NCBI RefSeq assembly: GCF_900699015.1
Contig: NZ_LR217737.1
Location: 124,001-188,000, forward strand
Source: Erwinia_E haradaeae_E
GTDB lineage: Bacteria > Pseudomonadota > Gammaproteobacteria > Enterobacterales > Enterobacteriaceae
Direction of reading: 5' to 3'
DNA length: 64,000 nt
Shown here: positions 37,935-48,263 of the stretch, piece by piece
How the letters are laid out: every line of letters starts with the position of its first letter
How positions within the stretch are numbered: the stretch's first letter is position 1
The notes under the pieces: generated by a model
The model's database searches: none
What the model was told of the DNA's origin: nothing
Seen by the model: the letters and a program-made list of their open reading frames with translations, nothing else
Position numbers and translations under genes: made by a program

Positions 37935-39233
37935 TTAGATATCAAGAGGATGTCGCACAATTATTGTTTGGCTACGATCTGGTCCGGTAGAAATTATATC
38001 TATTAGTACTCCAGTGATTTCTTCTACACGCTTAATATAATTTAATGCTTCACGTGGAAGCGATTTTAAATATTTTGCCCCAAATGTTACATTTTGCCAT
38101 CCAGGCATGGTTTCATAAACTGGTTCGATCCCTTCCCAATCTTCAGTAGTTAATGGTGTGGTTTCTACTATTCGTCCATCTGGCATATGATATGCTACGC
38201 ATATTTTGACTTCCGGCAAGTTATCTAAGACGTCTATCTTTGTCATACAACAGCTTGATAGTGAATTAATCTGAACTGCTTTGCGAATTGCAACCGCATC
38301 CAGCCATCCAGTACGACGGCGTCGCCCAGTTGTTGCGCCAAACTCATTACCTCGTTTACACAAAAAGTCACCAGTTTCATCAAATAATTCAGTTGGAAAT
38401 GGGCCTGCACCTACACGAGTAGAATAGGATTTAATAACTCCTAGAGCACAATCAAGATAACATGGGTTTATGCCTGATCCAGATGCCACGCCACCTAAAG
38501 TGGTGCTAGAAGAAGTAACATACGGATAGGTACCATAATCAATATCTAGTAGCGCGCCTTGGGCTCCCTCAAAAATGATTATATCGCCGCGTTGTTGTGC
38601 ACATTTTAGTATATCGGCGACGTCAATAACCATATTAGTGATAAAATCAGCAGTAGTAATAAGGTTTTGGAGAACTTGGTGATAATCTACTGCTTTAACT
38701 TTATAGTAGTGGACTAACTGAAAGTTATGGTATTCCATTATATCTTTTAGCTTGGATGATAAAGTTGCTTTGTGAAACAAGTCGCTTACACGTAGCCCTC
38801 GTCTGGCAACTTTATCTTCATAGGCTGGTCCAATGCCACGTTGAGTTGTGCCTATTGCTTTAAGACCCCGAACTGTTTCACGTGCTATATCTAAAGCTAT
38901 GTGATAATCAAGGATAAGTGGGCATGCGTCAGAGATAAATAGAGTGTTTTTAACTGAGATACCACGTTGTTCTAGATTTTTGATTTCTTTTAACAGCGCA
39001 AAAGGAGATAATACTACTCCATGTCCAATTATGCTAATTACATTTTTACGCAAGATTCCTGAAGGAATTAAGTGAAGAACAGTTTCTTCACCATCAATGA
39101 CTAATGTGTGTCCTGCATTATGACCACCTTGATAGCGTACTACGTATTTCGCACGTTCAGTAAGAATGTCAATAATTTTACCTTTTCCTTCATCACCCCA
39201 TTGAGCACCGAGTACTACGATATTTTTTTTCAT
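37935..39233 (-). CDS. purA: adenylosuccinate synthetase
   Basis: Joins IMP and aspartate with GTP to give adenylosuccinate, the first step to AMP. I start at ATG 39233 (432 aa, the E. coli length); a TTG nine bases upstream also opens the frame. The GTP-binding loop is GAQWGDEGKGK (9-19); the catalytic aspartate lies in it, and GGHNAGHT holds the catalytic histidine. The substrate loops IGTTQRGIGPAYEDK and STRVGAGPFPTELFDE and the base-recognition TKIDVLD are intact. AspC, encoded just upstream on the same strand, produces the aspartate substrate. purB is not in the window. Confidence 0.97.
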   Translation of the reverse strand: MKKNIVVLGAQWGDEGKGKIIDILTERAKYVVRYQGGHNAGHTLVIDGEETVLHLIPSGILRKNVISIIGHGVVLSPFALLKEIKNLEQRGISVKNTLFISDACPLILDYHIALDIARETVRGLKAIGTTQRGIGPAYEDKVARRGLRVSDLFHKATLSSKLKDIMEYHNFQLVHYYKVKAVDYHQVLQNLITTADFITNMVIDVADILKCAQQRGDIIIFEGAQGALLDIDYGTYPYVTSSSTTLGGVASGSGINPCYLDCALGVIKSYSTRVGAGPFPTELFDETGDFLCKRGNEFGATTGRRRRTGWLDAVAIRKAVQINSLSSCCMTKIDVLDNLPEVKICVAYHMPDGRIVETTPLTTEDWEGIEPVYETMPGWQNVTFGAKYLKSLPREALNYIKRVEEITGVLIDIISTGPDRSQTIIVRHPLDI

Positions 39234-39885
39234 TTTATTCAATCACCGATTTTTTAAAAATATTTCATGATCATTATTTGACTTGCATTAGTTTTCGGAC
39301 ACACATAATACTTGATTTAAATTGTGTATTTTTATTAATTATTTTTAATTTCTTTTATATATATTGTTAGTCAATGATATGTGTTTTAAACATAATATTG
39401 TTTATCCAATTAATTGGATTATTGAATTAGTTCACAGTATTATAGATATAATATAGAGATATATTTAATTATAAAAATAATGTGTCTATGGTTGAATATA
39501 ATGTTTATGTTTAGAGTTCATGGATGCTATATTTTTATAAAGTCACAAGAATATTTAAGTTATAGTATTATTTGATAATAATCATGCAAAAAGATATGGT
39601 TACTAGTCATTACTAAAATGATTATTAGCAGACTAAGTAGATTTGTTATATAGATAGTTAAAATGTTATATGATCTCATATAATAAGAAGACTTATATTA
39701 ACTCATAGTTACAGACATAGTGATGTCATTATTGGTTACGAGTTGATATTGCTAATTAAAGTTTTAGTTCTGATTATGGGAACTATAGTGTAATTATTAT
39801 TTAGTTTTTTATTGTTTTTATATTATCTTTTTAAGATCATATAGATTTATATGATATCATAATAGTTATTTATATGAATAATTCA
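39234..39885. other. gene-free spacer
   Basis: No gene. The stem ATCATATA/TATATGAT (39836-39855) just after aspC is followed by A-rich, not T-rich, sequence on the minus strand, so it is not a clear terminator. Confidence 0.5.
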
Positions 39886-41076
39886 TTAAAGTACCGTGAT
39901 GATCGCTTTACAAAGAGGTTCGATATTACGTGAATTTATGCCAGTTATATTTATTCGGCCTGAACTAACGATATAGATACCAAATGTATCACGGAGATGA
40001 ATGATCTGTTTTTCTGTAAGCCCAGTAAGAGAAAACATGCCATTTTGCAAGGAAATAAAGTCAAAATTATTTTTTGTTTTTTTTTCTTTGAGTAATTTTA
40101 CAAATAGACAACGTATCTGTTTAGTACGCTCTCTCATTTTAGTAAGTTCTTCTTCCCATTGTTTTCGTAAATTAATATCACTTAGGATAGTGGTTACAAT
40201 CGCAGCTCCATGAGCCGGAGGACTTGAATAGTTAGTGCGGATCATTGATTTGATTTGGCTAAAAGTAGTATTTACAATTGAGTGATTTTTAGCGACTAAG
40301 GTAAGTGCTCCAACGCGTTCGTTATACAGGCCAAAATTCTTGGAGTATGAGCTGCATACTATGAATTCTTGATGATTAGATGCAAATAAACGAACACTGC
40401 TCATATCTTCCTCTAATCCATAGGAAAACCCTTGATAAGCGCAGTCAAATAATGGAAGCCAGCCATGACAACGGGACATTTCAGCAAGTTCTTTCCATTG
40501 TAATTGAGAAGGATCTATCCCAGTTGGGTTATGACAACATCCATGAAATAGAACAATATCGCCAGATTGAGCGCAACATAGACTTTTTTTCATGTTATGG
40601 AAGTCTAAAATATGGTGTTTAGCATCATAGTATTTGTATTCATTTACTATTAATCCGGCTGCAGAGAATATCTTTTTATGATTAGGCCAGCTAGGATTAC
40701 TAATCCAGATGCGTTTTGTTTTTGTGTACATAGCAAGAAAATCGGCTGTGATACGTAGCGCACTAGTGCCGCCCGGTGTTTGAGCAGTACGTGCTCGTCG
40801 ATGATTGATAATAGGGCTGGAAAAACCAAAAAGCAGAGTTTGCGTATAATGTCCAAAATCAGTAATACCGTCGATATTTAGATAGTTTTTATTTTCTTCT
40901 TTTTCTAAAAGGTGTTGTTCAGCTTTTTTTATACTAGATAATATCGGTGTGTTTCCAGTTTCATCTTGATATATCCCGATTCCTAAATTGATTTTATCTA
41001 TACGATTATCTTTTTGAAACTCACTCTCTAAGTCAAGAATAGGGTCAATAGGTGCTTTTCTGATTAGTTCAAACAT
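39886..41076 (-). CDS. aspC: aspartate aminotransferase
   Basis: PLP enzyme that interconverts oxaloacetate/glutamate and aspartate/2-oxoglutarate. 396 residues, the E. coli AspC length and collinear with it. The PLP lysine is K246 in SSYSKNFGLYNERVG; NPSWPNHK, GCCHNPTGIDP and RTAQTPGGTSALR are cofactor and substrate segments. It matches AspC rather than TyrB in the NPSWPNH and DCAYQGF regions. In E. coli aspC sits directly after ompF; here it is on the other side of the asnS and purA-rnr-rlmB block. It may also serve as the general aminotransferase of the cell (inference). Confidence 0.95.
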   Translation of the reverse strand: MFELIRKAPIDPILDLESEFQKDNRIDKINLGIGIYQDETGNTPILSSIKKAEQHLLEKEENKNYLNIDGITDFGHYTQTLLFGFSSPIINHRRARTAQTPGGTSALRITADFLAMYTKTKRIWISNPSWPNHKKIFSAAGLIVNEYKYYDAKHHILDFHNMKKSLCCAQSGDIVLFHGCCHNPTGIDPSQLQWKELAEMSRCHGWLPLFDCAYQGFSYGLEEDMSSVRLFASNHQEFIVCSSYSKNFGLYNERVGALTLVAKNHSIVNTTFSQIKSMIRTNYSSPPAHGAAIVTTILSDINLRKQWEEELTKMRERTKQIRCLFVKLLKEKKTKNNFDFISLQNGMFSLTGLTEKQIIHLRDTFGIYIVSSGRINITGINSRNIEPLCKAIITVL

Positions 41077-42351
41077 ACTTGAAATCCATGATGATGATAT
41101 ACATAGTCAGGTAGTGTTAATTATTAAAATCTTTTACTCAAAATACAGGAAAAAATTAGTAAATTGTTTACTTGAAATATCAGTGAGGTTGGTTTTTATA
41201 AAAAACTAGAATCTTTTGAAGGGTTAGTGTTTTTTTATAAGATTTTAATCTTAAATATGATGATATGGATTTCATATATACCCTTACTATTATAAGATAT
41301 TTAGCATATGAATTTATCATAATTAGTATGGTTAGGCATAGTGAATATTGTATGTGTATTTTGTAAAAATGTATTAATGATAATAAACATATTATAATAT
41401 AGTATCATTATTACAAGCATCTCTATAAAAATTGTGTTAATAGATATTCTATATGTTGTATAAAATATTTAGTTTAATATAGAATGATTTAATGTAGTTA
41501 TTATCAACTCATGGTTAAAATTTCTCTTTGAATTCCTTCGACTCTTAAATAAATCTTACTATATCTTTATGAGTCTTCATTTCTATTTTAAAATAGTTGT
41601 AAGTTATGGTTTATGATTGTTTTTATTTTTTTAAAGATTTATAAGGTTGTTCTGATTGTATATTGGAGTAAGTTTAAGGTTTAAATACACTTAATTATCT
41701 ATGATTTTATATCAAGGTTATTGCATCATCTTTTCTAAAGAAAGAGAGAATGATTTATAAAAAAGAATTGTTTAATTTTTTTGAAAAATAGATACATATA
41801 ATCTTTTCTTCATCTTTGCTATGAAATTTAGATAGATCGTGTTTATGTAGGTTATAAGAGTTATATTTTTATAGTATAAATCGTGATATTTTCTGAGTTA
41901 GGATATAATAATAGTTTTTATTCATTTTGATTTTTGAGTGTTAGATTAATTAATCTTTTTGTTAAATTTGTAATCATTATTGATTCCCAATAGTATTTAT
42001 TATATATGGTTATCTAATTTTATATGGTGTAGTGATCATTGATATATGCTTTTTTAAAAGAATAATTTTGATATTATAAGGGTAATATTTATAGAGTATT
42101 TATGTTTTTTGTGTTTCAATATTTTGAGTGATTTAATCAGATAAGAGATTAACAGCATAAGATTGTCATAAAATCTAATCAAACTAGATACTGACTGATT
42201 TATTATTATCTAAGATAAAACAGTTATGGTAGTGGATTTAGACATTAGGAGGTATCATCAAATGATAAGTTATTATAAGGTAGGGCACATAAGAATAAAC
42301 TAGATTAGTATCATTTAATAAGTACTTATTAGAAGTAAGTTAGGAGAGGTT
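41077..42351. other. 1.3-kb spacer between divergent aspC and icd
   Basis: No full gene. At its right end an SD-preceded 13-codon frame (42262-42303) precedes icd. Confidence 0.5.
42262..42303 (+). CDS. possible 13-codon leader peptide before icd
   Basis: AGGAGG at 42247-42252, then 9 nt, then ATG opens MISYYKVGHIRIN and stops 48 bp before icd. Its first 8 bases, ATGATAAG, are the same as those of icd. Could be a leader peptide, a decayed duplicate start or chance. Confidence 0.2.
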   Translation: MISYYKVGHIRIN

Positions 42352-43602
42352 ATGATAAGAAAAGTACATGTTCCTCTAGGAGCTCAGAGGATTACGTTTC
42401 ATAATAATCAGATGAGAGTACCAGATTATCCTGTTATTCCATTTATTGAGGGTGATGGAATTGGTGTTGATATATCTCCGGTAATGATTAAGGTTGTTAA
42501 TTCTGCTGTTAAAAAAGCATATGGTAATGATCGTCAAGTAGCTTGGACAGAGATCTATACAGGTGAAAAAGCAGTTGAGATTTATGGTAAAGGAATCTGG
42601 TTACCAGAAGAAACGTTATCTTTTATTCAAGAATACTGTGTGGCTATTAAAGGTCCATTAACAACTCCGATAGGTGGAGGCATTCGTTCATTAAATGTAT
42701 CTTTGCGCCAGCTTTTAGATTTATATATTTGCCTTCGACCAATCCGATATTACACTGGAACGCCAAGTCCAGTTAAACAGCCAGAAAATATTGATATGGT
42801 AATTTTTCGTGAGAATTCTGAAGATATTTATACAGGAATTGAGTGGGAAGCAGGTACGTTAGAGGCAGATAAAGTTATTAATTTTTTTTGTAATGAAATG
42901 GATGTAAAAAATATTCGATTTTCAGAAAAATGTGGGATTGGAGTTAAGTTTTGCTCAGAGAATGGGGCTAAACGTTTAGTTCGATCTGCTATCCAGTATG
43001 CTATTGACCATAACCGTAATTCAGTCACCCTTGTTCATAAAGGAAATATTATGAAATTTACTGAGGGCGCTTTTCGAGACTGGGGTTATCAAGTAGCGAT
43101 GGAGGAGTTTAATGGTGTTTCAGCTAAGTGGGATCAGTGGTTAACTATATCAAATCCTTATAGTAACAAAAAAATTATAATTAAAGATGTGATTGCTGAC
43201 GCTTTTCTTCAACAAGTGTTATTGCGTCCATCTGAATATGATGTTATTGCTTGTATGAATTTAAATGGCGATTATATTTCAGATGCAGTAGCTGCTCAAG
43301 TTGGAGGTATTGGTATTTCTCCAGGTGCTAATATTGGAGATCGGTGTGCAATTTTTGAAGCCACTCATGGTACCGCACCAAAGTATGCAGGCCAAGATAA
43401 GGTCAATCCAAGTTCAATCATTCTTTCAGCTGAAATGATGTTACGTTATATTGGATGGTGTGAAGCAGCTAATTGTATTGATGTAGGTATTAGGGGTGCG
43501 ATTGCCTCTAAAAAAGTAACTTATGATTTAGCGCGTTTAATGGATGGTGCTCAGTTACTCACTTGTTCTGAGTTTGGAGAAGCTATCATTTCTAATATGT
43601 AA
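42352..43602 (+). CDS. icd: isocitrate dehydrogenase, NADP type
   Basis: Oxidative decarboxylation of isocitrate to 2-oxoglutarate, making NADPH. 416 residues, the E. coli length. The substrate-binding and regulatory serine is S113 in GGIRSLNVSLRQ. NADP-specific residues are kept (KYAGQDKV and YDLARL correspond to E. coli K344, Y345, V351, Y391, R395). Metal ligands lie in MNLNGDYISDA. GGAGAGG stands before the start. It is the only TCA-cycle enzyme in the window; its 2-oxoglutarate also feeds the AspC reaction. The kinase AceK that acts on S113 is not seen here. Confidence 0.97.
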   Translation: MIRKVHVPLGAQRITFHNNQMRVPDYPVIPFIEGDGIGVDISPVMIKVVNSAVKKAYGNDRQVAWTEIYTGEKAVEIYGKGIWLPEETLSFIQEYCVAIKGPLTTPIGGGIRSLNVSLRQLLDLYICLRPIRYYTGTPSPVKQPENIDMVIFRENSEDIYTGIEWEAGTLEADKVINFFCNEMDVKNIRFSEKCGIGVKFCSENGAKRLVRSAIQYAIDHNRNSVTLVHKGNIMKFTEGAFRDWGYQVAMEEFNGVSAKWDQWLTISNPYSNKKIIIKDVIADAFLQQVLLRPSEYDVIACMNLNGDYISDAVAAQVGGIGISPGANIGDRCAIFEATHGTAPKYAGQDKVNPSSIILSAEMMLRYIGWCEAANCIDVGIRGAIASKKVTYDLARLMDGAQLLTCSEFGEAIISNM

Positions 43603-43891
43603 TTAGAAGTGATCATGCAGAAAGATAAAGGGCGATCTATCTGGTGTGTAGCTGAATTTTTTCATATAATATTATTAATTTAATTTTTAATATTTAATAT
43701 TGATCTCAATAGTATAGCATCTTAATTTGTAGTTTTTTGTTTTTTTAAAAAATGATAACTATCATAACAAGTTTAAGGTAATATGAAATATATTGCATAT
43801 TGTAAAGTTTTCATAGTCACTTCAGTATACATAATATACTTGTTTAAAGTATCTTTATTTAAATGTTACGAATAGGGTATAAGTCAATTTC

Positions 43892-44878
43892 ATGACAGTG
43901 TTATTTAATAAAATTAAGAATAAAGAGTTAAAAGAACAGTTTCTAACAGAAACTATCCAACGAACTACATTATCGTTCTATAAATATTTTACTATTGATG
44001 ATCCATTGAGCTTTCGTAATAGTCTTTATTTAGCTTTATCTCAGTTAAAGGTGTTTGGTAGAATCTATGTAGCTAATGAAGGTATTAATGCTCAAGTAAG
44101 TGTACCATCTCATTTTTATTCGTCTATGTTAAGTGTGTTGGCTTCTATACACGTTGACCTTGTTAATATTCGAATGAATATATCTCTTGATAATAATAGG
44201 CAGTCTTTTTGGGTTTTGCGTTTGAAAGTTCGTCAGCGTATTATAGCAGATGGCATTAGTGATTCTAGTTTTAATGCTAGCGATGTTGGAATTTATTTAA
44301 CAGCAAGTGAAGTGAATTCCTTTCAAAATGATCCGGATGTCATTTTTATAGATATGCGTAATGATTATGAATATGAGGTAGGGCATTTTGATAATACTTT
44401 AATCACTCCAGGATCGACCTTTCGCCAGAAACTTCCAATAGTTCTTGAGATGTTGAAAAAAGATAAACAGAAAAAAATCGTTCTATATTGTACAGGTGGC
44501 ATTCGATGTGAAAAAGCTAGTGCCTGGATGCGTCATAATGGATTTAAAAATGTTTATCATATTGATGGGGGGATTATTCAGTATGTAAGGAGTGCTAGGG
44601 CACTAGGATTACCGATTCGTTTTAAAGGTAAGAATTTTGTATTCGATAAACGAATGTATGAGCGTGTTTCTAATGATATTATAGCAAACTGTTACCAATG
44701 TGGTCAGTCTTGTGATACTCATATTAATTGTCATAATAATATGTGTCATAAGTTATTTATTCAATGTTATGAGTGCTCCGTTCGGTTTAACAGTTTTTGT
44801 AGTCCTTCTTGTATGAAGAAGGAAAGCTCGCTACCGAAGGTGATCCGTTTGACTGGCAGATCTGAAACAACATTTTAG
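43892..44878 (+). CDS. trhO: tRNA uridine-34 hydroxylase TrhO (YceA)
   Basis: Rhodanese-family enzyme that hydroxylates U34 of certain tRNAs on the way to 5-methoxyuridine or cmo5U, widening wobble reading. 328 residues (E. coli 350). An N-terminal acylphosphatase-like domain (about 25-120) contains GRIYVANEGINAQVS; the rhodanese domain has its active cysteine at C200 in LYCTGGIRCEKAS; a cysteine-rich C-terminal part (CYQCGQSCD, CHNNMCH, CYEC) is present. The extreme C-terminal basic tail of E. coli YceA is missing. The modification is relevant to the single serine tRNA with UGA anticodon found here. Confidence 0.92.
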   Translation: MTVLFNKIKNKELKEQFLTETIQRTTLSFYKYFTIDDPLSFRNSLYLALSQLKVFGRIYVANEGINAQVSVPSHFYSSMLSVLASIHVDLVNIRMNISLDNNRQSFWVLRLKVRQRIIADGISDSSFNASDVGIYLTASEVNSFQNDPDVIFIDMRNDYEYEVGHFDNTLITPGSTFRQKLPIVLEMLKKDKQKKIVLYCTGGIRCEKASAWMRHNGFKNVYHIDGGIIQYVRSARALGLPIRFKGKNFVFDKRMYERVSNDIIANCYQCGQSCDTHINCHNNMCHKLFIQCYECSVRFNSFCSPSCMKKESSLPKVIRLTGRSETTF

Positions 44879-46091
44879 TGGATAAGTGTCTTATTATTTA
44901 TCTATTTTAAGTTTTTTAAAATATAAGACAAGAAAGAGTGGTATTATATCTAATTTTTTTATTTAAAAAGATATCTTGCTAAAATCATCTTATCCTTGAT
45001 TACGGATGTATTAGTTTTAGATGATTATTTGATGGTGGATTGTGATTTAATCGATCTGTTATTTTATAATCAATACTGGATTGTACATTAGACTATAAAC
45101 CACGCATGTATCTAAATTTATTTATTGTAGTAGATGTTTTGAATATGAACTTGAGGTAAAGATTTGAATATTCAACATGATCATTAATCAAATATTTAGT
45201 GATAAGTGGTTTCTATTTTGAAGAAAAAAGATGACTGATTGTATGGTTGGTGAAGTTATATTATGGATGGTTATTTTTTGGAGAAGCATTAGATTTTTAA
45301 TATTATTAATGTTCTTAAATAAGAATCTCATATCTTATATTACTATATTCAAGTATTATATTTAAGATTCAGAAGCATAGAAAAGAATTTAATCTTGTTT
45401 TAATATTCATATAGTGAGGTTATCTCATCAATGTATTTTTAATTATGTTTATAGAATGAGGTGTACCTGTACATGAAGAAGTAAAGTTTTAGAATAAAAT
45501 TGAATTTTATTCTATATTTTATAGAAAATATCTATTCAATCATATTTTTTAATTAATATCCATTCTTTAATTTCTTATTCACTTAATTGCTTGTAATATT
45601 ATAAAAATCATACGATGTATATCAATTTAATATATAATTTCATTAGGTTATGTGTTTATAAATTAGGATTTGTAGATCATATTGTTTTTAGTGAATTACA
45701 TCTACTATGGAAATATTCTTATATTATAATCCACTGTTACATAAAATGTAATAAGCTTACGATAAGTTTAAAACGAAGACTCTTCTCATAATTTAATATA
45801 GCTGTGAATAGTTACATTTTAATTTCATTCTTTGAATAGAAATTTATTTAATTAAAAGATTAGGTGGTAAGATACACAATTTTTCCTAATTTTTAAAAGG
45901 AGTAGTTGTTTACGAAATTAGCTTATTCAATAATAAGATAACTATACTAGAAATAAAATAAAGACCTTCTGAGATTAATATCTTGATTGGTTTTTGGATG
46001 GAAGAGAATCTCGTTCTATAGAATTTCATTCTAATATAGAATATTGTTATTTTTTGGAGTATGTGCCTCTGTTAAATTAATTATGGTATTT
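44879..46091. other. 1.2-kb gene-free spacer
   Basis: Uniformly AT-rich; I see no ORF, RNA or strong hairpin. Confidence 0.55.
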
Positions 46092-48263
46092 ATGGACGCT
46101 TTTAAGTTGCTTAGTGGTTTAAATGAACCACAGCGTGTAGCTGTTTCAGCCCCGCGCAGTCATTTTCTTGTTTTAGCTGGTGCTGGTAGTGGAAAAACAC
46201 GTGTATTGGTTCATCGTATTGCTTGGTTATTAGAAGTAGAAAAATGTTCTGAGACTTCGATCATGGCAGTGACCTTTACTACTAAAGCAGCGAAAGAAAT
46301 GAAAGATCGTCTTGATAAGCTGATTGGTATTGCGAAAGAAGATATGTGGATTGGTACTTTTCATTCTTTATCGTATCGCCTGTTATGTTCTCATTATCTT
46401 CAAGCTCATCTTCCCAGTAATTTTCAGATATTAGATTCTGAAGATCAATCTCGTTTACTTGAACGATTGATTAAATCTATGAATCTTGATTCAAAGAAAT
46501 GGTCGGCTAGTAAAAGCGCTTGTTATATTAATAATAAAAAAGAAAAAGGTTTACGGCCACAAGATATTAACAACTATGATTCTTTTACGGAGAGCACATG
46601 GATACGTATCTATAAGACTTACCAAGATTCTTGTGAACGCTCTGGTTTAGTAGATTTTTCTGAATTACTATTACGATCTTATGAATTATTACGTGATCAA
46701 CCTCAGATTCGTGACTATTATCAAACAAGATTCACTAATATTTTAGTGGATGAATTTCAAGATACTAATCATATTCAGTATGAATGGATTCGTATATTAT
46801 CTGGTGTCTCTAGTAAAGTAGTGATTGTTGGTGACGATGATCAATCTATTTATGGATGGAGAGGCGCACAGGTAGAAAATATTCAGCGTTTTATTCAAGA
46901 TTTTTCAGGAGCAGTGACTATTCGTTTAGAGCAGAATTATCGTTCACAAAATAATATTCTTGTAGCTGCTAATTCTTTGATTTCATATAATAATGTTCGT
47001 TTAGGTAAAAAATTATGGACAGAAGAAGGAAATGGTGATCAAATTATTATTTACCATGCCTTAGATGATTTAGATGAGGCGCGATTTATAGTTTCTTCTT
47101 TAAAAGAATGGGTGAGAGAAGAGCGATCCTTGGATCAATGTGCAATTTTGTACCGCACTAACGCACAGGCACGAATATTAGAAGAGATTTTATTAGAAAA
47201 TAATATACCATATCAGCTTTATAGCGGTACTCATTTTTTTCAAAGAAAGGAAATTAAAGACCTTCTAGCTTATTTACGTTTAATTGTTAATCGTAATGAT
47301 GATACGGCATTTGAGAGGGTCATTAATACTCCTTTACGACGCATTGGAACTCAAACTCTTGAGCGTATTCGTCAAATATCTCGTGATTATAAGTTGACTT
47401 TATGGCAAAGCTCTCAGGAGCTCTTAAAGAGAAAAGGATTACTAGGGAGCATGGTTGCTTCTTCTCTCAAGAGTTTTATTGTATTAGTGGATGAGCTAGA
47501 TCAATCTACAAAAGAATTTCCACTTGATGTACAGACACAACAGGTTTTACATAATTCGGGTCTTTGGATCATGTATAGAGATTCGAAAAAAGAGATAGAT
47601 CAATCACGTATAGGTAATCTTGAAGAGTTAGTCACTCTTTCTCGGAAGTATGCTAGCTTTCAGCATACATATTCGGAAATGACTCCTTTACAAGATTTTT
47701 TGTCTTATACTATGATTGATTTAGGAGTAGAAAATGATAGAAATAAGAGAAAAGATTCGGTAAAGCTCATGACAGTTCATGGATCAAAAGGACTTGAGTT
47801 TCTTCAAGTTTTTATTGTAGGCATGGAAGAAGGTATATTTCCGAGTCAGATTTCACTGAAAAAGGGAGGTGAACTAGAGGAAGAGCGACGCCTCGCTTAT
47901 GTTGGTATTACGCGTGCAATGCAAAGGCTAACGTTAACTTATGCAAAAAAACGTCGTTTATATGGTCAAGAAGTATCTTATATGCCATCTCGTTTTATTA
48001 GTGAGCTTCCAGATCATTGTGTTAAGAAAATTGTTTTTAATACAGGTATGGATCAACATTTGAATAAAGAAGCAATGGCGTCTTCGTTGATAGATAAAGA
48101 GACTTATTTTTCTATTGGTCAACGTGTAAATCATAAAAAATTTGGTCTGGGAACTGTCATTAATATTAGTGGTATTGGTAAAGATAGGCGAGTTCAGGTG
48201 GTCTTTAAGAATCAGGATGTAAAATGGTTAGTTGCTGTTTACGCTCGATTATCAGTACAATAA
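46092..48263 (+). CDS. uvrD: DNA helicase II UvrD
   Basis: Superfamily 1A 3'-5' helicase acting in nucleotide excision and mismatch repair and in clearing RNA polymerase or RecA from DNA. I start at ATG 46092 (723 aa; E. coli 720) because MDAFKLLSGLNEPQ aligns with E. coli MDVSYLLDSLNDKQ and puts the Walker A lysine at K35 (GAGSGKT), as in E. coli. Motif II is VDEFQDTN, motif III GDDDQSIYGWRGA, motif IV LEQNYRS, motif VI RRLAYVGITRAM. The C-terminal Tudor-like RNA-polymerase-binding domain ending VKWLVAVYARL is kept. MutS, MutL and UvrABC are not in the window. The neighbours corA and xerC of E. coli are absent. Confidence 0.96.
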   Translation: MDAFKLLSGLNEPQRVAVSAPRSHFLVLAGAGSGKTRVLVHRIAWLLEVEKCSETSIMAVTFTTKAAKEMKDRLDKLIGIAKEDMWIGTFHSLSYRLLCSHYLQAHLPSNFQILDSEDQSRLLERLIKSMNLDSKKWSASKSACYINNKKEKGLRPQDINNYDSFTESTWIRIYKTYQDSCERSGLVDFSELLLRSYELLRDQPQIRDYYQTRFTNILVDEFQDTNHIQYEWIRILSGVSSKVVIVGDDDQSIYGWRGAQVENIQRFIQDFSGAVTIRLEQNYRSQNNILVAANSLISYNNVRLGKKLWTEEGNGDQIIIYHALDDLDEARFIVSSLKEWVREERSLDQCAILYRTNAQARILEEILLENNIPYQLYSGTHFFQRKEIKDLLAYLRLIVNRNDDTAFERVINTPLRRIGTQTLERIRQISRDYKLTLWQSSQELLKRKGLLGSMVASSLKSFIVLVDELDQSTKEFPLDVQTQQVLHNSGLWIMYRDSKKEIDQSRIGNLEELVTLSRKYASFQHTYSEMTPLQDFLSYTMIDLGVENDRNKRKDSVKLMTVHGSKGLEFLQVFIVGMEEGIFPSQISLKKGGELEEERRLAYVGITRAMQRLTLTYAKKRRLYGQEVSYMPSRFISELPDHCVKKIVFNTGMDQHLNKEAMASSLIDKETYFSIGQRVNHKKFGLGTVINISGIGKDRRVQVVFKNQDVKWLVAVYARLSVQ

